Assembly: GCA_040902225.1 (NCBI GenBank)
Contig: JBBDXT010000002.1
Span: 342,036 to 406,035, forward strand
Direction of reading: 5' to 3'
DNA from: Chloroflexota bacterium
Lineage (GTDB): Bacteria > Chloroflexota > Limnocylindria > QHBO01
DNA length: 64,000 bases
Each line of letters opens with the position of its first letter. The first letter of the stretch is position 1. The position numbers and the translations under genes were made by a program. Positions 26,701 through 34,257 of this stretch are shown here, piece after piece. The notes beneath the pieces are model-generated. The model had not been told where the DNA came from. It did no database searches and worked only from the letters and a program-made list of their open reading frames with translations.

Positions 26701-27309
26701 CGCTTCGTCGCTGATGTCTACACCTCCATCCTGGAGGCGCTCCGCGGACGACCGTCGGAGGCGGGTACGGCCCGAGCCGAGACCTTCGGCGAGACGACCG
26801 ATGAGCCGGTCGTGCTCTCTCAGTTGCATGCCTTGAAGGGCTGGGTTGCCCTCGCCGAAGGACGCTTTGCGGACGCGCACGAATCGTTCGCCGCGGACGT
26901 GGCGGCGATCCCCGACGGCGCATCCGCCGACCTCCCCCTGGTCGGGCGTGCGGCTCTGTGGGCCGGCCTACCGGAGGGCGCGCGCGCGGCGGCGGAGCAG
27001 CTTCGCAAGCTCGGGTTCCACGGTCGCGCGATTCACGCCAGCACCCGCGCTATCGACGGCGGCATCGCCGCGCTGAGCGGCAATCTCGAGGAGGCTGCCG
27101 TGGCATTCCGCGATGCAATGCGTCAGTGGCGCGATCTCGAGTGCTGGTTCGACCTCGCGCTCTGCGAGCTGGACTTCGTGAAGTTCGTCGAGGGCGAGAG
27201 TCCGGACACGGAGGCCGCTGCGAGCGAAGCGCGGTCGATCTTCACACGACTCGGGGCGCCAGCCTTCCTGCGACGCCTGGACGAGGCGGTCGGCCTGCCG
27301 AAAAGCTAG
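23776..27309 (+). CDS. Zinc-ribbon/class III cyclase/AAA ATPase/TPR signalling protein
   Basis: A 1177-aa protein. Residues 1-55 hold two CxxC...CxxC zinc ribbons (CPSCG...CAECG and CPSCA...CPECG), followed by an Ala/Pro linker. Residues about 90-270 form a class III cyclase (LFADLVGFTTM with the first Asp, FIGDAVMAVWG with the second, and VNTASRLQ with the Arg). From about 280 comes a large AAA ATPase (GQAGIGKSR, MVFEDLHWADPG), then TPR-like repeats to the end. These Chloroflexota-type proteins are presumed stress or nutrient sensors. It shares a CTAG stop overlap with the convergent xdhC gene. Confidence 0.9.
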   Translation: MQCPSCGVAASPNQKFCAECGTRLQQVCPSCATPYEGSPKFCPECGFALQKAAPTAQGAATNGAPAGAPQPAPAMAVAPDAGSASTVAERKLVSVLFADLVGFTTMSEVRDAEAVREQLTEYFGVAQEIVTRYGGSVEKFIGDAVMAVWGTPVAHEDDAERAVRAALDLVDAVSHLGHDGEKLSARAGVLTGEAAVTLGASNQGMVAGDLVNTASRLQAVATPGTVIVGEATRQSAESAIVFEPVGEQELKGKVSPVPAYRALRVVAQRGGVGRGDQLEAPFMGRDSELRLVKDLFHAAPREKRPRLVSIIGQAGIGKSRLAWEFLKYIDGIKMTVLWHQGRSPAYGEGISFWALAEMVRSRVGLLELDDAATTRAKLGVALETYVPDDAERRWMGPRLEQLLGMADADTVGRDDLFAAWRTFFERVAGDNTLVMVFEDLHWADPGQLDFIDHLLEWSRGYAIYIITLARPELLERRANWGAGQRSFTSLALEPLPDDVIRDILASLVPGLPDTTVAQIVTRAEGIPLYAVETVRMLLQDGRLELRDGAYRPIGDLSTLAVPATLHALIAARLDAIDAADRSLLQYASVLGQTFTLQGLKAVTGQGDDLEARLHGLVRRELLTLDTDPRSPERGQYGFVQALVRDVAYGTLTKRDRKVVHLAAGEHFESLQDDEIIDATASHYLDAYRSAPDDPDADRIRAHAAELLQRAAERATALGSHEQAVRFLELAMDVTADASDQSRLLRRTGEAAGAAGKYDLAEGYLRRGVAAAREAGHPPSEAQSVASLGRLLASGAQPAVAISEITAALPALSGLGQDASIVAVWAALSRAYMLHGEFGPSVEWADRALPLAERLDMVPEIADLLNTRATALGFGGRVREGVAGLRGVLEMSDSYGLSYAGIRARVNLSSLLAAEDPQAGFRLAFEGFEVAKRAGSRDMMATMGANASELAIHVGEWDSAEAILADLLAADLAPPDRFVADVYTSILEALRGRPSEAGTARAETFGETTDEPVVLSQLHALKGWVALAEGRFADAHESFAADVAAIPDGASADLPLVGRAALWAGLPEGARAAAEQLRKLGFHGRAIHASTRAIDGGIAALSGNLEEAAVAFRDAMRQWRDLECWFDLALCELDFVKFVEGESPDTEAAASEARSIFTRLGAPAFLRRLDEAVGLPKS

Positions 27310-28316
27310 CCCGCATCGTGGATCGGGCCGCTCCGATCGCGCAGCGGACCGCCTTTCCGACCACGGGTTGCAGCCAGGATTTCGGCGATGATGGCATGAG
27401 CCACCTCCTCCGGCCCTTCGGCGCCGATGTCCAGGCCGGCGGGCGCGTGGAGCCGCTCGATGGCCTCCGGCGCACCGATCTCGGCCAGCATCTGCTCGGT
27501 GCGGCCGCGGGGGCCGAGCACGCCGAGGTAGGCAAGCGGCCGATCGAGGAACGAGCGCAGGTAGGCGATGTCGCGCAGATAGTTGTGGCTCATCAGGATG
27601 GCCGCGGTGCGCGCATCCGGGGCGAGCGCGTCGGCCGCGGCCTCCGGGTTCGGATTGGCGAAGTCGACCCCAACCCCGAAGCGTTCCGGGGTCAGCAGCG
27701 CCTCGCGCACGTCGACCACCACCACCCGCCAACCCAGCTCCGTCGCCTGACGCACCAGCGGGATGGCATCGTGGCCGGCGCCGCATACCAGCAGTCGCAG
27801 AGGTGGCAGCAGCGGCTCGTAGTAGACCCGCTCGCCGCCGAGCTCTTCGACGCGCGGTGAGCCGGCGTGGAGCGCCGCGGCGGCGGCGCCATCGGTCTCC
27901 AGCCGATGCGTCCCTGCGTCCGGGCCGCCGAGCGGGATGACCAGGCATGCGCCCTCGCCGGTGCGCAGCGCCCCAACCGATTCGAGCGCCCCGCCGGTCG
28001 GCTCGACGTACAGTTCGATGGCTCCGTTGCAGCCCAGCCCGTAGCCCCACACCGCGTCCTCGTCCGCGGTCATGTCGAACTCGACGAGGCGCGGCTCACC
28101 GGAGGCGATCACCTCGCGGCCGATGCGGGTCACGTCGCCCTCCAGGCAGCCGCCGCTGACGTTGCCAATCGGCTCGCCCGCGGCGGGTATGAGCAGACGC
28201 GCGCCCGCGCGCCGGTAGGTTGAGCCCCGCGTGGCCACCACGGTCGCCAGCGCCATCGGTTCACCGCGGGAGGCCATCGCCTCCGCGGCGTCGAGAAGCT
28301 GCGTCAACTCGGACAC
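27306..28316 (-). CDS. xdhC: XdhC/CoxI-family molybdenum-enzyme maturation factor
   Basis: A 336-aa protein. The N-terminal XdhC_CoxI domain has GSTYRRAGARLLI, GNVSGGCLEGDV and YGLGCNGAIEL. The C-terminal Rossmann domain has LLVCGAGHDAIPLV. XdhC binds molybdenum cofactor and helps insert the sulfurated form into xanthine dehydrogenase-type enzymes. No such enzyme is in the window. The start is GTG 28316, which has its own -10 overlapping the upstream ketosynthase stop. It is therefore probably expressed separately from the cluster. Confidence 0.88.
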   Translation of the reverse strand: MSELTQLLDAAEAMASRGEPMALATVVATRGSTYRRAGARLLIPAAGEPIGNVSGGCLEGDVTRIGREVIASGEPRLVEFDMTADEDAVWGYGLGCNGAIELYVEPTGGALESVGALRTGEGACLVIPLGGPDAGTHRLETDGAAAAALHAGSPRVEELGGERVYYEPLLPPLRLLVCGAGHDAIPLVRQATELGWRVVVVDVREALLTPERFGVGVDFANPNPEAAADALAPDARTAAILMSHNYLRDIAYLRSFLDRPLAYLGVLGPRGRTEQMLAEIGAPEAIERLHAPAGLDIGAEGPEEVAHAIIAEILAATRGRKGGPLRDRSGPIHDAG

Positions 28317-28322
28317 GAGCCG

Positions 28323-28328
28323 ATGCTA
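28323..28328 (-). promoter_or_regulatory. -10 element TAGCAT overlapping the ketosynthase stop codon
   Basis: On the minus strand TAGCAT begins with the TAG stop of the gene at 28326 and ends 6 nt before GTG 28316 of xdhC. Confidence 0.55.
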
Positions 28329-29555
28329 CGTCGCGCGGAAGACGAGTGCGGCGTTCATGCCGCCGAAGCCAAACGAGGTCGAGAGCGCCGCCTGCGGGCG
28401 CGCTGCGACGGGCTCTCGCAGGACGTTCAGCTCGCATCGCTCGTCGAGGTTGACGAGGTTGCACGTTCCCGGCAGCAGGCCGTTCCGCAGCGCCATGACC
28501 GTGATCGCCGCCTCGATCGCCCCGCTCGCCCCCAGCGGGTGGCCGTACAGTCCCTTCGTGCCCGAGACCGGCACGGCAGCGGCGTGCTCTCCCAGCGCGA
28601 GGTGCAGCGCCTTCGCCTCGGCCAGCTCGTTGAGCTGCGTGCTCGAGGCGTGCGCGTTGACATAGCCGACTTCGCCGGGCGCAACGCCCGCATCTGCCAT
28701 GGCCGTTGCGATCGCCGCCGCGGCAGCCTCGCCGGAAGGCAGTGGCGCCGTCAGGTGGTACGCATCGGTCGAGGCGCCGAAGCCGGCCACCTCGCCCAGG
28801 ATGGTGGCGTTTCGCCGCTCTGCCGATTCCCACGCCTCCAGCACGAGCATGGCCGCGCCCTCGGCCATGACGAAGCCGTCGCGGTCGCGGTCGAAGGGAC
28901 GCGACGCAGCAAGAGGGTCGTCGTTGCGCTGCGAGAGGACGCGGATCATCGCGAATGCGCCATGGGTCAGCGGCGCCAGCGGTGATTCGGCTCCACCGGC
29001 GATCGCCATGTCGACCATCCCCGATCTGATCGCCCCGAACGCCTGTCCGATGGCGACCGCGCCCGAGGCGCATGAATTGGCGTTCCCGACCGCCGGCCCG
29101 CGACTGCCGAGGTCGATCGCCACGTTGCTCGCCCCCGCCCCGCCGAAGACCGCCGTGGCCAGGGTCGGCGCGACTGCCCGGACTCCACCGAGCACGTAGG
29201 CGGCGTGCTGCTCCTCACCGAAGGCGACGCCACCCAGCGCCGAACCGATCCAGACCCCGGTGTGGCCATCGGACCGATCGGCATCGGTCAGGCATGACTG
29301 ACCGATGGCCATCCTTGCGGCGGCGACCGAGAGCTGACTGAATCGATCCAGCCGCCTGGCGCGCCTGGCGTCGAGATGGTCGGTTGGCACGAAGTCGTTG
29401 ATCTGGGCCGCGATGCGCGATGGGAATGGCGAGGCGTCGAACCGGTCGATCGCCTGCACCGCCGAGCGGTTGGCCAGGACGCCGGCCCACAGCCCATCCG
29501 CTCCCGAGCCGATGGGGGTCACGGCCCCGATCCCCGTCACCGCCACCCGTTTCAC
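28326..29555 (-). CDS. Beta-ketoacyl-ACP synthase, FabF-like
   Basis: A 409-aa thiolase-fold condensing enzyme. The catalytic triad is complete: Cys in NANSCASGAVAIGQA, His in VNAHASSTQLNE and His in KGLYGHPLGASGA. The start is GTG 29555 (MKRVAVTGIGAVTP), overlapping the SRPBCC gene by 4 nt. A housekeeping FabF usually sits with fabD/acpP/fabG; here the partners are a cyclase-like SRPBCC protein, an FAD oxidoreductase and a methyltransferase. A dedicated small-molecule pathway is therefore more likely than bulk fatty acid synthesis. No ACP or chain-length factor is nearby. Confidence 0.88.
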   Translation of the reverse strand: MKRVAVTGIGAVTPIGSGADGLWAGVLANRSAVQAIDRFDASPFPSRIAAQINDFVPTDHLDARRARRLDRFSQLSVAAARMAIGQSCLTDADRSDGHTGVWIGSALGGVAFGEEQHAAYVLGGVRAVAPTLATAVFGGAGASNVAIDLGSRGPAVGNANSCASGAVAIGQAFGAIRSGMVDMAIAGGAESPLAPLTHGAFAMIRVLSQRNDDPLAASRPFDRDRDGFVMAEGAAMLVLEAWESAERRNATILGEVAGFGASTDAYHLTAPLPSGEAAAAAIATAMADAGVAPGEVGYVNAHASSTQLNELAEAKALHLALGEHAAAVPVSGTKGLYGHPLGASGAIEAAITVMALRNGLLPGTCNLVNLDERCELNVLREPVAARPQAALSTSFGFGGMNAALVFRAT

Positions 29556-29995
29556 GAGCCCGTCTCCGCCAGGACCTTCACGCGGCGCAGCGTCCGGCGC
29601 GCGATCGCCTCGATGAACTGCGGGCCGAGGACCCACTCCGCCGCCACGCCACCGATCAGGGGCCAGTCCAGCTTCAGCTGGTGCTCGATGCTGACTTCCC
29701 AGCCGCCGTCGCTCGGCTCGAAGCGCCAGGCGACCCGCATGCCGCGCGTCACGCCGCCGGTGTGCGTGAACTCGATCCGCCGCTCGTCGGGGAGCGGGCG
29801 CTGGGTCGCCTCCCAGCGAACCGGGACCGGGCCGCGACGGGCGCCCATCGCGAAGCGTCGCTCCCCGTTCGAGGCGGGCAGACGATGCACGTAGCGGTAG
29901 TGCGGCAGTCGCTCGGGCCAGCGCTCGACCTCGGCGGCCAGCGGGAAGATGCGCTCCAGCGGTGCGTCGATGTGGATCTCCACTCGGCTCTTCAT
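29552..29995 (-). CDS. SRPBCC (START/polyketide cyclase-like) protein
   Basis: A 147-aa protein. MKSRVEIHIDAPLERIFPLAAEVERWPERLPHY... is the classic N-terminus of the SRPBCC hydrophobic-cavity fold, and the C-terminal helix is IEAIARRTLRRVKVL. Members include aromatic polyketide cyclases. It overlaps both neighbours by 4 nt, so it is translated with the ketosynthase and the FAD enzyme. That context supports a cyclase or ligand-carrier role in the same pathway. Confidence 0.82.
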   Translation of the reverse strand: MKSRVEIHIDAPLERIFPLAAEVERWPERLPHYRYVHRLPASNGERRFAMGARRGPVPVRWEATQRPLPDERRIEFTHTGGVTRGMRVAWRFEPSDGGWEVSIEHQLKLDWPLIGGVAAEWVLGPQFIEAIARRTLRRVKVLAETGS

Positions 29996-31179
29996 GGCCG
30001 GAGGACCTGCGCCAGGAAGAGCGGCGAGAGGGCGTCGCTGGCCGGGCGGCAGTCGCCCAGGGCGCTGCCCAGCCGCTCGGCCGTCTCGGGCCTGGATGCG
30101 AGGCGACGCAGCGCGTAGCCCATTATGGGCGGCGCGGCGAGCATCCCCTGGACCAGCCAGGTCAACGCGTCCTTGGCCGCGAAGGAACGCCGGCGGGCAG
30201 CGAGGTAGCGCTTCTCGGCGCCGTCATCGTTGCCGGCCAGCGACTCCGCGGCCGCCCGGGCGGAGCGCAGCGCGCGATAGATCCCCTCGCCGGTGAACGG
30301 GTCGATGAAGCCGGCCGCGTCGCCGACCAGCATCCAGCCGGGGCCGGCGGCGCGCGCCACGCGATGGCCGATCGGCGAGGCACCCCGGATGGGCGTCAGG
30401 CGCCTGCGCCCCGCGAGGCGAGCGGCGACCGCCGGGATGCCATCGATCCCCGCCTGGAACCGCTCCAGCGCAGTGCGACCCATTCGCCCGTCCATGGGTA
30501 GTGCCATCCCAACGTTCAGCCGGCCGCCGGCCAGCGGGGCCAGCCCCACGTACCAGCCCGGGCCCACGTGCATCTCGCCGTGGTCAGCAAGCTCGGCGTC
30601 GCCCTGGTAGTGGGCGACCATGCCCAGTCGCCGGGGGACGACGACCGGTCGCTCCACGCCCAGCCGATTCGCGACCCGGGAGCGAGCCCCATCGGCCCCG
30701 ATCAGCCAGCGGCAGGTGACGGTGGCGGGTCCATTGGGTGTGCTGACGACCGCCCCGCTGACACGGCCATCCGTCCACAGAGGCTCGCCGAACGAGGCGT
30801 GCTCCCAGAGCCGGGCGCCGGAGGCCACGGCGTAGGCCGCCAGTGCCGCATCGAAGACGAGACGGTCGAGGCCCCACGCGCTGCGAGGACCGGCCGCATC
30901 GCGATACCGAACATCGACCGCATCGTCCCCGCGGATCACGCGCATGCCGGACAGGGGCAGCGCATCGGCCCTCCAGGCGTCGTCAGCAAGGCCGAGCCGA
31001 CGGAGCTCCTCGACAATCCGCGGACTGGCGTACTCGGCGCAGGCCTTCGGCCGCGGATGGGCGCGAGCCTCGAGCAGGAGCACGTCGCGACCGTGGGCAG
31101 CGAGGGCAGCGGCAACGGCCGACCCCGCCGGCCCCGCGCCGACCACCAGGACCTCGCAGTCGAGCGCCGCCGTGCTCAC
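29992..31179 (-). CDS. FAD-dependent oxidoreductase, geranylgeranyl reductase family
   Basis: A 395-aa flavoprotein. VVGAGPAGSAVAAALAAHG is the N-terminal dinucleotide fold at about residues 11-29. GADGARSRVANRLG is the DG motif, and MLVGDAAGFIDPFTGEG is the FAD ribityl site at about 282-298. The family includes geranylgeranyl reductases and hydroxylases that act on polyketides and lipids. It overlaps the methyltransferase upstream and the SRPBCC gene downstream by 4 nt each. The substrate is unknown. Confidence 0.87.
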   Translation of the reverse strand: MSTAALDCEVLVVGAGPAGSAVAAALAAHGRDVLLLEARAHPRPKACAEYASPRIVEELRRLGLADDAWRADALPLSGMRVIRGDDAVDVRYRDAAGPRSAWGLDRLVFDAALAAYAVASGARLWEHASFGEPLWTDGRVSGAVVSTPNGPATVTCRWLIGADGARSRVANRLGVERPVVVPRRLGMVAHYQGDAELADHGEMHVGPGWYVGLAPLAGGRLNVGMALPMDGRMGRTALERFQAGIDGIPAVAARLAGRRRLTPIRGASPIGHRVARAAGPGWMLVGDAAGFIDPFTGEGIYRALRSARAAAESLAGNDDGAEKRYLAARRRSFAAKDALTWLVQGMLAAPPIMGYALRRLASRPETAERLGSALGDCRPASDALSPLFLAQVLRP

Positions 31180-31859
31180 CGGTACACCGTCGTGACGCGG
31201 GGCCAGAAGCGCCCGCTCCTGCTGACCCGCTTCAGGCCAGCCTTCGACGCCAGCGTGTCCAGCTCCGCCAGGGTGTAGGCGCGGCGCGCCGAGAGGACGC
31301 CGTCGTGCCGCGTGTAGGCGCCACGACTCAGGGCCAGGACCGCGGCCGCGGTCATCACAAACGGCAGCGGGCCGCGCCGCAGGTCATTGATGACCACGCC
31401 GAGCCGCGAGACTCGTCGCATCTCGGCAAATGCCGTGATCGCGTCATCGGGATCGAAATGGTGCATCAGCAGCGACGCGTGGGCGACGTCCACCTCGCCG
31501 TCGGCCAGCGGGATGGCGCGCGCATCGGCCTTCAGCAGGGACACATTGTTGGTACCGGCCAGGTTACGAGCGGCGATGTCGAGCACCTCCGCCCGCAGGT
31601 CCGACGCGATCACCTCGACGTGCCTCTGGCGCCGGAGGCGACGCACGAAGTCTCCCGACCCCGTCCCGACGTCCAGGACGGTCGCCTCGGTCTGCTCGCC
31701 CAGCAGCCGTTCGACGGCCCGCACGCTCTCGCCGATGCCTCCCGGGAGGCGATTGAGCATCGCCATCTCGCGCAGGTTCCGGCGCAGCTCGAGCAGGTCG
31801 AGATGCTCCGCGTCGAGCAGCTCGTGCACGGTGGAACGGGCGTTGAGGAGGCTGACCAC
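31176..31859 (-). CDS. Class I SAM-dependent methyltransferase
   Basis: A 227-aa enzyme. Motif I is VLDVGTGSGDFVRRL, followed by VIASDLRAEVLDIAARNL and ALADG/VDVAHASLLMHHF (motif II/III region). It resembles UbiE-type and small-molecule methyltransferases that occur beside FAD oxidoreductases in polyketide or quinone-like clusters. It is the first gene of a four-gene coupled run. The start is GTG 31859. The upstream region to the divergent racemase gene is only 56 bp. Confidence 0.85.
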   Translation of the reverse strand: MVSLLNARSTVHELLDAEHLDLLELRRNLREMAMLNRLPGGIGESVRAVERLLGEQTEATVLDVGTGSGDFVRRLRRQRHVEVIASDLRAEVLDIAARNLAGTNNVSLLKADARAIPLADGEVDVAHASLLMHHFDPDDAITAFAEMRRVSRLGVVINDLRRGPLPFVMTAAAVLALSRGAYTRHDGVLSARRAYTLAELDTLASKAGLKRVSRSGRFWPRVTTVYR

Positions 31860-31915
31860 GAGGCGGTCACTATGCGCGATGTCCCCGGGCAGCGCAGGCG
31901 TGGCACCATGCCGGC

Positions 31916-32980
31916 ATGCGACTTGACCCGACCATCACGGCCGTCGACGCGCATGCCGGAGGTGAGCCGGGGCGGGTCATCATTGGCGGAGTCCACGACG
32001 TGCCGGGCGCGACGATGCTCGAGAAGCGCAACCACCTGGCCGAGCACGGGGACCAGCTGCGACGCCTGATGCTGCGCGAGCCGCGCGGCTACCCTGCCCT
32101 CTGCGCGAACGTGATCCTGCCCCCCACCGACCCAAAGGCCGATGCGGGCTTCGTGATCATGGAGCAGGCGGAGTACCCGGCCATGAGCGGCTCGAACACG
32201 ATCTGCACCGCCACCGTCCTGATAGCCGAAAAGCTGGTTCCGGTCGCGGAGCCGATCACCCAACTCACCCTCGAGGCGCCCGCCGGCCTGATTCGCATCA
32301 GAGCGGAAGTCCGCGACGGCAGGGCCACCTCCATCACCTTCGAGAACGTCCCCGCCTTCGCGATCGAGATCAACGCGCCGGTCGAGGTGCCCGAGATCGG
32401 CCGGGTCAAGGTCGATGTGGCGTGGGGCGGGATGTTCTACGCTATCGTCGAAGCTTCGGCGCTGGGCCTGCGGCTGACGCCCGACGAGGGGCGCGACATC
32501 GTGCGGCTGGGCGAGATGGTCAAGGCCGCCGCGCGCGAGCAGATCCCGGTCGCGCATCCCGACTACCCCGAGATCCGCGGCATCAGCATCGTCGAGCTGA
32601 CTGGCCCGCCAACACTCGCCGGGGCCGACGGCAAGAACACTGTGGTCGTCTCGTCCGGCACGCTGGACTGGGATCGCCCCGAGTCATTCACCGGCGTCCT
32701 GGACCGCTCCCCGTGCGGCACCGGCACGTGCGCCCGCATGGCCGTGCTGCACGCGCGCGGCAAGCTCGGCATCGGCGAGGATTTCGTGCACGAGGGGATC
32801 CTGGGCACGGCCTGGACCGGCCGGCTGCTGCGCGAGACGACCGTCGGGCCGTACCGTGCCGTCGTGCCGCAGCTGACCGGCAGCGCCTGGATCACGGGCC
32901 GAGCCGAGTACGTACTCGATCCAGACGATCCGTTCCCCGAGGGATTCACCGTCGGCGATCTGTGGGGCCTCGCCGACTAG
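31916..32980 (+). CDS. Proline racemase-family epimerase/dehydratase (Ser/Cys type)
   Basis: A 354-aa PrpF/proline racemase fold. The second catalytic motif is DRSPCGTGTCARMA (Cys). The first, normally MCGH, is MSGSNTIC, so Ser replaces the first Cys. Ser/Cys-type members act on hydroxyprolines, as 4-hydroxyproline 2-epimerase and/or trans-3-hydroxyproline dehydratase; a true Pro racemase would need Cys/Cys. No hydroxyproline pathway genes adjoin it. The ATG at 31916 has CACCAT preceded by TGG 6 nt upstream, a weak leaderless promoter. Confidence 0.85.
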   Translation: MRLDPTITAVDAHAGGEPGRVIIGGVHDVPGATMLEKRNHLAEHGDQLRRLMLREPRGYPALCANVILPPTDPKADAGFVIMEQAEYPAMSGSNTICTATVLIAEKLVPVAEPITQLTLEAPAGLIRIRAEVRDGRATSITFENVPAFAIEINAPVEVPEIGRVKVDVAWGGMFYAIVEASALGLRLTPDEGRDIVRLGEMVKAAAREQIPVAHPDYPEIRGISIVELTGPPTLAGADGKNTVVVSSGTLDWDRPESFTGVLDRSPCGTGTCARMAVLHARGKLGIGEDFVHEGILGTAWTGRLLRETTVGPYRAVVPQLTGSAWITGRAEYVLDPDDPFPEGFTVGDLWGLAD

Positions 32981-33008
32981 CGAACTTCCCCCCGGTGGCG
33001 CGGTGTCC

Positions 33009-33014
33009 TATGAT
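33009..33014 (+). promoter_or_regulatory. -10 element TATGAT for the sugar ABC operon
   Basis: TATGAT lies 78 nt upstream of ATG 33093. In contrast to most starts here, this transcript would have a leader of about 70 nt. No -35 is obvious. Confidence 0.5.
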
Positions 33015-33092
33015 GAAGGACCCGCGGTATCGCGCGGCCAGGTTGACCCGCCCGATGGGCGAGCGCAGACCCCTCATGAGGACCATTGCGAG

Positions 33093-34184
33093 ATGGCGAC
33101 GGTCACCTTCGATCACGTGTTCAAACGCTTCCCCGGTGAGGTCATCGCGGTCAACGACCTGAACCTGCAGGTCGCCGATGGCGAGTTCCTGGTCCTGGTG
33201 GGCCCCTCCGGTTGCGGCAAGACGACGGCCCTGCGCTGTGTCGCCGGGCTGGAGTCGATCAGCGACGGGCGCCTGTTGATCGGTGACCGGGTGGTCAATG
33301 ACGTGGCTCCCAAGGACCGCGACATCGCCATGGTCTTCCAGAGCTACGCCCTCTACCCGCACATGTCGGTCTATGACAACCTTGCCTTCGGCCTGAAGCT
33401 GCGCAAGATGCCAAAGGCCGAGATCGAGACCCGGGTCCGAGATGCGGCCGGGATCCTGGGCCTTGAGAAATTCCTAGACCGCAAGCCGAAGGCGCTGTCC
33501 GGTGGCCAGCGGCAGCGAGTGGCGCTGGGCCGAGCCATTGTCCGCGAGCCGCAGGTCTTCCTGATGGACGAGCCGCTCTCGAACCTCGACGCCAAGCTGC
33601 GGGTCCAGACCCGCGCCGAGATCGCGAGGATCCACCGACGCCTTGGCACCACCATCGTGTACGTCACCCACGACCAGGTCGAGGCGATGACCATGGGCGA
33701 CCGGATCGCGGTGATGAAGGACGGGCTCCTCCAGCAGGTCGGCACCCCGCAGGAGCTCTACGCGCATCCCGCCAACCTGTTCGTGGCCGGCTTCATCGGT
33801 TCGCCGGCGATGAACTTCGTCACCGTCACCGCTTCGGGCGAGCAGCTGATGATGGGGCAGGCGAAGCTGACGCTGTCGGGCGAGCCCGCCAGGGCCGCCG
33901 CTGCGCGTCCTGCTGGGTCGAGCCTGACCATCGGCTTTCGGCCTGAGCACCTGGAGTTGGTGAATGGGAGTGGCGAGCAGGCGGTGCGCTTCCCGGCCAT
34001 GGTGGACGTGGTGGAGTACATGGGCAACGAAGAGTTGATACACGCGCGGGCGGAGGGGAACGACATCGTGGCGCTCCTGCCGTCCGATCGGAAGGTCAAG
34101 GCCGGGGAGCAGGTCGAGTTGGCGGTGCCGCTCGACCGGCTGTACGTCTTCGACCCGGAGTCCGAAAAGGCGCTGGTCAGTTGA
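33093..34184 (+). CDS. Carbohydrate ABC importer ATPase (MalK/UgpC/MsmK type)
   Basis: A 363-aa ATPase with Walker A GPSGCGKTT, Q-loop VFQSYALYPHM, signature LSGGQRQRVALG, Walker B VFLMDEPLSNLDAKL and the VYVTHDQVEAMTMGDR switch. The C-terminal TOBE-type regulatory region has TIGFRPEHLEL. It matches the CUT1 family that feeds disaccharides and polyols. It is first in the ABC operon. ATG 33093 (MATVTFDHV) fits the family N-terminus. Confidence 0.93.
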   Translation: MATVTFDHVFKRFPGEVIAVNDLNLQVADGEFLVLVGPSGCGKTTALRCVAGLESISDGRLLIGDRVVNDVAPKDRDIAMVFQSYALYPHMSVYDNLAFGLKLRKMPKAEIETRVRDAAGILGLEKFLDRKPKALSGGQRQRVALGRAIVREPQVFLMDEPLSNLDAKLRVQTRAEIARIHRRLGTTIVYVTHDQVEAMTMGDRIAVMKDGLLQQVGTPQELYAHPANLFVAGFIGSPAMNFVTVTASGEQLMMGQAKLTLSGEPARAAAARPAGSSLTIGFRPEHLELVNGSGEQAVRFPAMVDVVEYMGNEELIHARAEGNDIVALLPSDRKVKAGEQVELAVPLDRLYVFDPESEKALVS

Positions 34185-34257
34185 CTGATTCTGGAGCAGC
34201 GGACCGACGAACCACGAGCATTCGCCACTCACAGGTGGCTTCGTAATGGAGGAACTC

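Noticed and set aside
34246-34257. ATG 34246 as start of the sugar-binding protein
   Set aside because: It lies within the ribosome-binding site of ATG 34258 and would place acidic residues before the signal peptide.
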